From Chloroflexota bacterium (GTDB lineage: Bacteria; Chloroflexota; UBA4733), in the NCBI GenBank assembly GCA_023381895.1, contig JAMCTA010000029.1, positions 19,956-83,955 on the forward strand: a DNA stretch of 64,000 nucleotides, read 5' to 3'. The notes under the pieces are model-generated. The model searched no databases, was not told where the DNA came from, and saw only the letters and a program-made list of their open reading frames with translations. Below, one piece after another: positions 34,301-40,020 of this stretch (position 1 is its first letter; each line of letters begins with the position of its first letter). The position numbers and the translations under genes are program-made.

Positions 34301-35999
34301 TCGGATACCGCTGGGGATTCCGCAGAATCGACCCCCGCACGATCTCGGAACCTTCAACGATGTAGTCGGCTCGCTGAACGTCGTGTATGAGGAGGCGCCG
34401 CTTACTTGCCGTATCAGGGGCGTAGAGAGGAAGGTTGATGATCACATAGCGATTGGGATCCCAGAAGGGGTTGACGTCGCTCAGGTCGAGGGGGATCACG
34501 TCGTCCCACTCCTCGTGTGTGAGTGTCGTGGGATGTCCGGCCGTGTACGGTGGGATGTTGTTGTAGATCCACTCAGACGCCTTGATGCGTGTGTTGGTGC
34601 TGGCGTAGATGTGCTCATAAGCAAGGCAATAGAGAAAGGCAGAAGCCAGAGTCAGCGTAGTCGCTGCTGTCGCTACCACTTGAAGCCAGCGTCGCCGATT
34701 CGAGGCGAGTGATCCGAGAAGACCGGCACCAGCGATACACATGCACGGAGCAAGTGGCAGCATGTAACGGGGAAATTTTGCGTAGAAGGAACCCGTGATC
34801 AGTGCGTAGGGCAGCCACCACGCCGTGAGGATTTGCTCCGGATGACTGACGAAGCGTAGGCTGCGCCACAACTGACGCCCGAGTCCGGTGAACCCCACTG
34901 ATGCCAGCAGCGGAGTCATCTCCCACGTCAGCAGACCTTGGGCCCAGTACAAATAGGGCAAAGTCGGAGCATACTGGCGCGTGTACGGGAGATCGAGAGC
35001 GCCAGAAGCCATTGCACCTTGGGTCAGGATGTCCGTGACAAAGGTCCGCCAGTCCAGTACGCTGAAGGGCTCGCAGAGCAGAAAGATCAGCAGGGTGATG
35101 AGCCCCTCGATCACGAGCGCGAAGGCGATTCCTCGCAGACGCCGGACGAGACTGAATATCTCCCCACTGCCCTGTTGCTCAGATGCGGTGACCACTACCG
35201 TCGCGATCATAAGGGGAAGTCCGAGGGGTGCTGCGCTGACCTTGGTTGCTAGCGCGGCGCCGGCCGCCACGGCTGCTGCTAACAGGAGGCTGCGTCGCTG
35301 ACGCTGGACGGCCCACACGCACAGCAGCAGCGTCAACAGTATCCAGAAGACGAGGATCGGATCGACGACGAAGTAGTGCGCTTGCTGAACAGCCAGCATA
35401 GTAACGGCATAGAGCGCTGCCGCGAGGATCCCCGTCCAGCGCCCATAAAGAGCCCGACCAAGAGCGAAACATAAGAGAACAGAACCCGTATCGAAGATGG
35501 TAGAGAGGAACCGGCCAACAAGCGTCATGCCGTAGATGTTGTCACCCTGCCTGAGCACTGAGTCGAATCCAGTATGGGCGAGCGGAGTTGACCGAAGTAC
35601 CACTCCTACATGGCGGGCGATATTGCCCGATGCCGCTAGTAGATAGAACGGTAGCGAGCCGTAAGCAAAGAAGTGAGGGTCTAGAGGGCTGTAGCCGGCG
35701 CCGCCCGGAGAAGGCGCTGGATTGTTCGGATCTGGCCAGTGAATCTCAGAAGCGATGAGGACGATGCCACGCTCGTCTGGGTGGAGGTGATTGCCTTGGT
35801 CCCAGTTAAGATTGTAGACGCGAAGAGAGAAGGCCATCATTACAACGAGCGAGAGAGCGATTAGCCGAATCCAGCGGGTATTTTGAATACGAGCGAAAAG
35901 CCCAGCCCAGGTTGCCGTTGACACGGCTGCACTGGACTGCACGGGCTCCCCTTCAACTACTGGAACTCGGTGGCCCAAGGTCACCCGGCTGATAGGCAT
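31326..35999 (-). CDS. Giant fusion: PMT/ArnT-like domain plus DUF2298 domain
   Basis: At 1557 residues this is the largest product in the window. Residues about 45-620 resemble a GT-C glycosyltransferase: a first loop with HLHPDERGIVL (the acidic catalytic position of PMT/ArnT proteins), then many helices and a soluble tail. A low-complexity Pro/Thr/Ala linker follows (about 650-690). Residues about 700-1557 are a complete DUF2298 module with EKPMELAYINAIIRSPTLPP, DPWLSGTVINYYYFGFY and NEFPFFTFLYADVHPHAIDLPF, paralogous to the neighbouring 799-residue protein. The two overlap by an ATGA, so they are translated together and may form a complex. The role, probably sugar transfer from a lipid carrier at the outer membrane face, is inferred. 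Confidence 0.85.
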   Translation of the reverse strand: MPISRVTLGHRVPVVEGEPVQSSAAVSTATWAGLFARIQNTRWIRLIALSLVVMMAFSLRVYNLNWDQGNHLHPDERGIVLIASEIHWPDPNNPAPSPGGAGYSPLDPHFFAYGSLPFYLLAASGNIARHVGVVLRSTPLAHTGFDSVLRQGDNIYGMTLVGRFLSTIFDTGSVLLCFALGRALYGRWTGILAAALYAVTMLAVQQAHYFVVDPILVFWILLTLLLCVWAVQRQRRSLLLAAAVAAGAALATKVSAAPLGLPLMIATVVVTASEQQGSGEIFSLVRRLRGIAFALVIEGLITLLIFLLCEPFSVLDWRTFVTDILTQGAMASGALDLPYTRQYAPTLPYLYWAQGLLTWEMTPLLASVGFTGLGRQLWRSLRFVSHPEQILTAWWLPYALITGSFYAKFPRYMLPLAPCMCIAGAGLLGSLASNRRRWLQVVATAATTLTLASAFLYCLAYEHIYASTNTRIKASEWIYNNIPPYTAGHPTTLTHEEWDDVIPLDLSDVNPFWDPNRYVIINLPLYAPDTASKRRLLIHDVQRADYIVEGSEIVRGSILRNPQRYPMTVAYYHALADGRLGFQKVASFRSVPTLFGWRFDDRASDLNWQFYDHPPVTIYKKVRQDSAATLRSLLPLPLARSGTVSNSTPLAGVSFGPLRPSQLAGPTPPPLFANPTPTPLASQVPSLSTAVPTYDAMFPPHGLAMQYAPVVWFVLIEVLGGIALPWTVRLLRSTPELAWSVAKPVGVLLFGWGTWIVASLTPFGNRLATMVGVFAVLIAAGIILGLRSWRLPSLRGQWRLWLLGEAVFCTIFLLFLVIRSLNPDLWQLYRGGEKPMELAYINAIIRSPTLPPYDPWLSGTVINYYYFGFYVFAVLFRFSHIAPTTGLNLAIPLLAGTAAQVVFATGYVLCALLLKRPWIASPTWAGPSVGRITASLEGLLPSMLSRGLDRRQHPPEHADLCARIDGKAATAGIVSVVAFVLLGNLTSVPWLAQQTAHLGEVSAARLPPLIQPLGSFFYGLGMVVKTAGQALPVFDYFDLTRVIPYTINEFPFFTFLYADVHPHAIDLPFEATALAIATSLVVGARSLRNIPMGLTEFLLGGLIFGALFPINTWDYPTYLLVLFGACAVRWLDPRAPVRAVLNAGVATLVIALVGRLLFLPFYAHFASSDLGLALVTEHSPLLPWLEVFGLPVLITGSFLVRFQGRIASRRILIAVAAGLLAGLLTRSAVLGLLTALLVLLAASGWIRRWWPGEIAVLALVAIALAVLVGIEVVYIPDPLRDTDYRRMNTVFKFGEQVWLILSTTSGALLLWLFSNQVWPLRPSARTAYRLRSQQLEAIASDYEGTSPPDHQTPGAANCTIRQSKPLLPRWWRVVFAALVLDALCYPLLATPVRIADRWPHNSPTPSFDGFAFARQNYPGDYFAIRWLQHNIRGDPVILEANHGDYSWAGRVSWFTGLPTLLGWTYHTSQFHPSWLVSERQALVAELYTTPSIRTTVALLHRYDVSLVYVGSLERQLYGRYDHGAAVAKWREMAGSSLNLIYNRHGVQIYGVRGTDGP

Positions 36000-36072
36000 C
36001 GCTCAGCTATTCCGACATGGCTGCCACCCTTATCAAGCACCTCTGTAAGCCTGCCAGCGGCCTAGAGTTGTT

Positions 36073-36186
36073 CTAGCGCTTGCCCGAGGCTACTGAGGCT
36101 GAGGCCGCCTTGAGAGCACGCTGCTCGCGCTCCTTCCGGGCCTCGGCTAAGTGCTTATGCCAGGCCACTTTCTTCCGCTTGTTCAC
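36073..36186 (-). CDS. Small highly basic protein (37 residues)
   Basis: A GTG at 36186, preceded on the minus strand by GGAGTAGGAAGAAC, opens 38 codons ending with TAG at 36073. The peptide starts NKRKKVAWHKHLAEARKERE and ends SGKR; about a third of its residues are Lys, Arg or His. This pattern is like small ribosome- or RNA-associated proteins, but I do not recognise a family. It is upstream of the giant membrane gene on the same strand, separated by 73 bases, and diverges from the gene at 36304. The ribosome site and composition support it; the short length makes it uncertain. Confidence 0.5.
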   Translation of the reverse strand: MNKRKKVAWHKHLAEARKEREQRALKAASASVASGKR

Positions 36187-36303
36187 GTTCTTCCTACTCC
36201 TGATTGCTGTACTTCGTCATTCGCCGAACCCCGGCACGGGAGTTGCATTGCAGTATACGAAATATGCTCCAGAGACAAGAGTAGCTTCGAGGAGGCTCGA
36301 CAC

Positions 36304-36801
36304 ATGGGAGGGATGGCGGTAACCTCTTTCCCTGTGCGCAGGATGTGCAACGGGGCGCTAGCCGGCCTCGCTGGAATCGCCGCATGGATCATCGTGATGC
36401 CGTGGGACAAGCGTCTGTTCCGTAGCGATTACGACGACATCGAACTCCTGGGTACCCCTTTCGCACGTGGTCGAGCTGCCTGGTTTCTCGGGCTCGTGCT
36501 TCATATGCTGAATGGCCTTACCTTCGGTGCTGTCTACGCCCTTGCTGCTGAGCCAAATCTGCGTGGTTCGGGCTGGCTGCGCGGATTCATCACTGCCGAA
36601 CTTGAGGGCACCTCCTTTTCGACATTCTGTCCGGTCCTCGACCGTATCCACCCAGGAATCAGGGGAGGATGCACAGGAAAGACCGCGACGCTCCCAGCAG
36701 TCGCGCAGGGAATCATACGGCACGCCGTATTTGGGGTCGTCCTCGGCTTCGTCTTTGAGATCCTGGAGCAACGGTCGCACGCTCGCGACGCATCACGGTG
36801 A
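36304..36801 (+). CDS. Uncharacterised small membrane protein
   Basis: A 165-residue protein starting MGGMAVTSFPVRRM after GAGGAGG, 8 bases upstream. It has three or four likely membrane segments: ALAGLAGIAAWIIVMPW, the stretch around AWFLGLVLHMLNGLTFGAVY, and AVFGVVLGFVFEIL near the end. Between them is a soluble loop with EGTSFSTFCPVLDRIHPGI. The glycine-rich, small-residue helices are of the kind found in DUF-type integral membrane proteins of Chloroflexota and Actinobacteria. I do not recognise a function, and its neighbours give no strong clue. Confidence 0.6.
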   Translation: MGGMAVTSFPVRRMCNGALAGLAGIAAWIIVMPWDKRLFRSDYDDIELLGTPFARGRAAWFLGLVLHMLNGLTFGAVYALAAEPNLRGSGWLRGFITAELEGTSFSTFCPVLDRIHPGIRGGCTGKTATLPAVAQGIIRHAVFGVVLGFVFEILEQRSHARDASR

Positions 36802-36892
36802 TCGCTATCTGCCACGCAGTGTGTAGGCTACACTCGCTTCGTAGTAGCAACGGATCTTACTGAGCAAGCTCAGAGAAGGGGAGCCAGTTGGC

Positions 36893-37744
36893 GTGAAGAT
36901 TGGTGTACGTCTCACCGGAGCGATGGCCCGTTTGTCGCTCGACGATAATCTCACTTGGATGGCGGCGCACGGGTTTGGCGACCTCGAGGCGGGCCTCACG
37001 GATGGCCTAAGTGCTCGCGCCCGCTCGCACGGCGTGACCGTGTGGGCGGCAGCGATGGGCAGTATCCGGCTCATCACAGATAACGATAGTGCCCGCGAGA
37101 ATGCGATTACGGCGGCTAAGGCGACCATTGACAGCGCAGCTCAGCAAGGAATCGGTGTGCTGTGCTGCGGCCATGCAATGGTAGAGGGCAAGCCATTCGC
37201 TGATCAGATTTCGTTTTTCCGCGACGGGTTCGGTCCGGTCGCTGCTTATGCGGAACAGAAGGGCGTCAAGCTCGCGTTTGAAAACTGGCCCAATCGCGGA
37301 CGGAACCTCATGCACTGCCCAGAGCTGTGGGATGCAGCATTCACCGCGGTACCGTCACCCGCGTTGGGACTCAACTTCGACCCGTCACATCTTGTAGTGC
37401 TGCACATCGACTGGGCTTGGGCTCTCCGGACCTACCGAAGCCGGGTTGTCTACTGCCACGCGAAAGACACGGAGCTCTTTCCGGATCGTCTCAACCGTCA
37501 CGGGATCTTCGGTCCGTTCGTTGAGTCTGGGGGACCTGCGAGCGGTATGTGGTGGCGCTACCGGCTTCCGGGCTTTGGCGTCGTGAACTGGCACAAGTAC
37601 GCGGACATCTTGGCTGAGATAGGCTACGCCGGGCCTATGAACATCGAACACGAAGACCAGGTCTGGGGTTTTACGCAGGATATCGAGCGCATGCGCGAAG
37701 GGCTACTCGTGGCGAAGCAGTACCTGGAGACAACTCTTTTCTAA
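36893..37744 (+). CDS. TIM-barrel sugar-phosphate isomerase/epimerase family protein
   Basis: A 283-residue AP-endonuclease-2-type TIM barrel. Metal-ligand positions of the xylose-isomerase-like fold are visible: VKLAFENWPN (Glu), LGLNFDPSHLV (Asp and His), VVYCHAKDTE (His), and GPMNIEHEDQVW (Glu). Members isomerise or epimerise sugars and inositol derivatives such as hydroxypyruvate, tagatose or inosose. The start is the GTG at 36893 with GAAGGGGAG upstream. It is a single gene flanked by a membrane protein and tRNA-Pro, so no pathway can be assigned. Confidence 0.82.
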   Translation: MKIGVRLTGAMARLSLDDNLTWMAAHGFGDLEAGLTDGLSARARSHGVTVWAAAMGSIRLITDNDSARENAITAAKATIDSAAQQGIGVLCCGHAMVEGKPFADQISFFRDGFGPVAAYAEQKGVKLAFENWPNRGRNLMHCPELWDAAFTAVPSPALGLNFDPSHLVVLHIDWAWALRTYRSRVVYCHAKDTELFPDRLNRHGIFGPFVESGGPASGMWWRYRLPGFGVVNWHKYADILAEIGYAGPMNIEHEDQVWGFTQDIERMREGLLVAKQYLETTLF

Positions 37745-37748
37745 TCAC

Positions 37749-37825
37749 TGGTCGGGGTGCGCAGATTTGAACTGCGGACTTCCTGCTCCCAAAGCAGGCG
37801 CTCTGCCATGCTGAGCTACACCCCG
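37749..37825 (-). tRNA. tRNA-Pro (anticodon TGG)
   Basis: The minus strand from 37825 folds into a complete cloverleaf: acceptor CGGGGTG paired with CACCCCG, a D-arm with TAGCTCAGCATGGCAGAGC, an anticodon stem CCTGC/GCAGG with loop TTTGGGA giving anticodon TGG, and a T-arm containing GTTCAAATC. The discriminator base is A and CCA is encoded (37749-37751). TGG reads all or most CCN proline codons. Confidence 0.96.
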
Positions 37826-37873
37826 AGGCGCCTGAGTATACCGTGAGGTCTGGCGTTCCGACAGCGCCAGACC

Positions 37874-38293
37874 TCACGGCTTCTCGCTGGTGTCTGAGTC
37901 CTCTACCTCTTCGCTCTGCAAGGTGACGAGGTCGCTCTCGAAGGAGTCTATCGCTGAGCGCATCTGCGCGATGAGTTCTGCGACCGTGGTTTGCGACCGT
38001 AGTGTCTCGGGGCAGAGATCGAGACAGGCTGCCAGTGCGGTGCGGAGCGTGGAGATGACCTCCCGCACGTCTCGCTCTTCAGGAGCCAAGGTATCGAAGA
38101 TCAACCGAGAGAGTAAAGCGAGCTGGAGAGCAAAGAGCGACGGAGAACTCTCTCGTGCGCGCGCGTCGCCTGCCAAGAGCTCACTGAGCTGGTCTTGGAG
38201 CGACGAGAGGTCGCCGGCGACTGCTGGAAACACGTCTTCCCAAGTGCCGGCGGGCAAGCTGAAGAATGCATCGTGCAACGATTGCTGGGCCAC
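37874..38293 (-). CDS. Hypothetical helical protein
   Basis: A 139-residue protein starting VAQQSLHDAFFSLPAGTWED at a GTG with AAGGAG 8 bases upstream on the minus strand; a longer frame to 38368 lacks a ribosome site. It is predicted to be mostly alpha-helical and acidic, with heptad-like leucines (LFALQLALLSRLIF, ALAACLDLCPETL) and an acidic C-terminal tail (SEEVEDSDTSEKP). No signal peptide, membrane segment or known motif is visible. It follows on the same strand as LarA-type racemase gene but with a 250-base gap. Function unknown. Confidence 0.55.
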   Translation of the reverse strand: MAQQSLHDAFFSLPAGTWEDVFPAVAGDLSSLQDQLSELLAGDARARESSPSLFALQLALLSRLIFDTLAPEERDVREVISTLRTALAACLDLCPETLRSQTTVAELIAQMRSAIDSFESDLVTLQSEEVEDSDTSEKP

Positions 38294-38545
38294 GTCGTCA
38301 TCTCCTTTGCCAGGCGCTCGCGGGGAGGAAACCGGTAAAGAGAACCTCTCTCGGCCACTTCGCAGCACTTGTGAAACGACTGCTCAGTATAACGACCAGT
38401 GCAGCAGACGAATGCTGGAAGCGGTATGAACCCTTCGAGAGTAGCATCCCTACCACGAAAGCCCAATCTTAGATAACTACGGTATCCAGCCTTTCGTACG
38501 GAGCTCGACATAGGCAAAACTTGTCAGAAATGGAGTCTGACGCGG

Positions 38546-39823
38546 TCAGCTTTCCTGGAGATAGGCAATTGTCTGTGGGCCTTCTGGCAAAACAGCTATC
38601 CGGGCACGTGAACCACTCTGGTCGAGGAGTGCGGTCGTCGCAGCCTCTATAGAGTGGCAGGGATCTAAATGTGCGGCCCGAATCTCACCATCGGTAAGTC
38701 CCTCACTCAGCAGCAGCACTCGAGCTCGCTGGAGGATTTGAGCGTGTATCTGCACCTGCCATTGCTCAGGCTCAAAGAATCCGGGCGTCGTGATCAGACG
38801 TAAGAGCTGATCTGGAGAGGTACCGGAGTGCAGCAGACGCTCGAAAGCACTGTCGCTGGGAACACCGTCGCGGCACTCGGCGGCCATGATGATGGTGCCT
38901 CCTGGACGCACAATTCGAGCAGCTGCAGACATGCCTTTCACTGTCTGATACAGGTTGAGGTCCAATGGAAAGCCACTATTGGTACTAAGTACGATGTCGA
39001 ACTGCTGGAGGACCGGACGCATCGCGTGCCTGCGCACGTGAGCTATGCCTGCTGCCTGGGTCGTGAGAGTATCTCCGGCAAACACCCGTGTGATGTCGCG
39101 ATGACGATTGAGCGTCACACTGAGACAGAAATCCGGGGGCACTAATGCCGCCGCATCGCGGATCTCCTGTTGGATGGGGTTGTCATCGATGACACCCCAG
39201 GTAGCATTTGGATGCGCAATGAGCGATGCACTGTGAAGCTGAAAAATGGTCTCGGCAGCGGCGACGCCCGGACAGACCATCTTGGGGCCGCCTGAGAAGC
39301 CAGCGAAGAAGTGCGGCTCGATAAAGCCGCAGACGATGCGCTTTGTCGCCGCGACGTAGTGACGATTCAGTGCAACAGGGATACCCGACTTCGTGGAGCC
39401 GACAGGGATGAGTGCGTTTGCTTCATAGCCTAGGTGATTGATCACTTGCAGTCGCCGGACGATATCTTCTCCCAGCAAGATAGCCAGCTCGACTTCGGTG
39501 TTCGACCGATGTGTTCCTGTCGCAACGAGAATCGTGATGTGAGTGTCTGAGACATGGCTGAGGTGGCGGAGCAGCACAGGCAAGATGCGATTGCTGGGCA
39601 TCGCCCGAGTGACGTCAGGCACCACGATGACGACACGGTCTTCGGGCGCCACGATCTCCGCTAGCGGAGGAGTTCCTGACGGTCTTTCACAAGCATCGTC
39701 GATGGCTGCCGCCTCATCTGGAAGGCCAGGCTCAAATAGGGGCTCGATGACTGTGGTGTACGGTTGGGGAAGCTCTACGTCCAGACCTTGCTGTCCGTAC
39801 GCGAGGTGAACTTGCATGGTCAT
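38546..39823 (-). CDS. LarA-type nickel-dependent racemase/epimerase
   Basis: A 425-residue LarA (DUF2088) protein. The founding enzyme racemises lactate using a nickel-pincer nucleotide (NPN) covalently attached to a lysine. All key positions are here in the right spacing: GTHR (His105), EPHFFAGFSGGPK (His171 and the pincer Lys181), and FQLHS (His197), equivalent to His108, His174, Lys184 and His200 of the Lactobacillus enzyme. LarA homologues with other 2-hydroxy-acid or sugar-acid substrates are known, so lactate is not assured. The larB, larC and larE genes needed to make the cofactor are not in the window. The gene diverges from the GT39 gene. Confidence 0.87.
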   Translation of the reverse strand: MTMQVHLAYGQQGLDVELPQPYTTVIEPLFEPGLPDEAAAIDDACERPSGTPPLAEIVAPEDRVVIVVPDVTRAMPSNRILPVLLRHLSHVSDTHITILVATGTHRSNTEVELAILLGEDIVRRLQVINHLGYEANALIPVGSTKSGIPVALNRHYVAATKRIVCGFIEPHFFAGFSGGPKMVCPGVAAAETIFQLHSASLIAHPNATWGVIDDNPIQQEIRDAAALVPPDFCLSVTLNRHRDITRVFAGDTLTTQAAGIAHVRRHAMRPVLQQFDIVLSTNSGFPLDLNLYQTVKGMSAAARIVRPGGTIIMAAECRDGVPSDSAFERLLHSGTSPDQLLRLITTPGFFEPEQWQVQIHAQILQRARVLLLSEGLTDGEIRAAHLDPCHSIEAATTALLDQSGSRARIAVLPEGPQTIAYLQES

Positions 39824-40020
39824 CTCTCCCTATTACTTGCCTTCCGCCGCAGGCTGGGAGCGACCAGAGCGTCTGGCCACGCGTATAGTATGGCACCAGG
39901 ACTGCGAGGTAGTGCGTACCCTGGAGGGCCGTCGATGTTCTCCTGAGGAGAATGAGAGTCGACTCAGCGATCACTGGAGCACGCAGGTGTTGCCCTGGCG
40001 GATTTAAGGAGAAATGCTCA

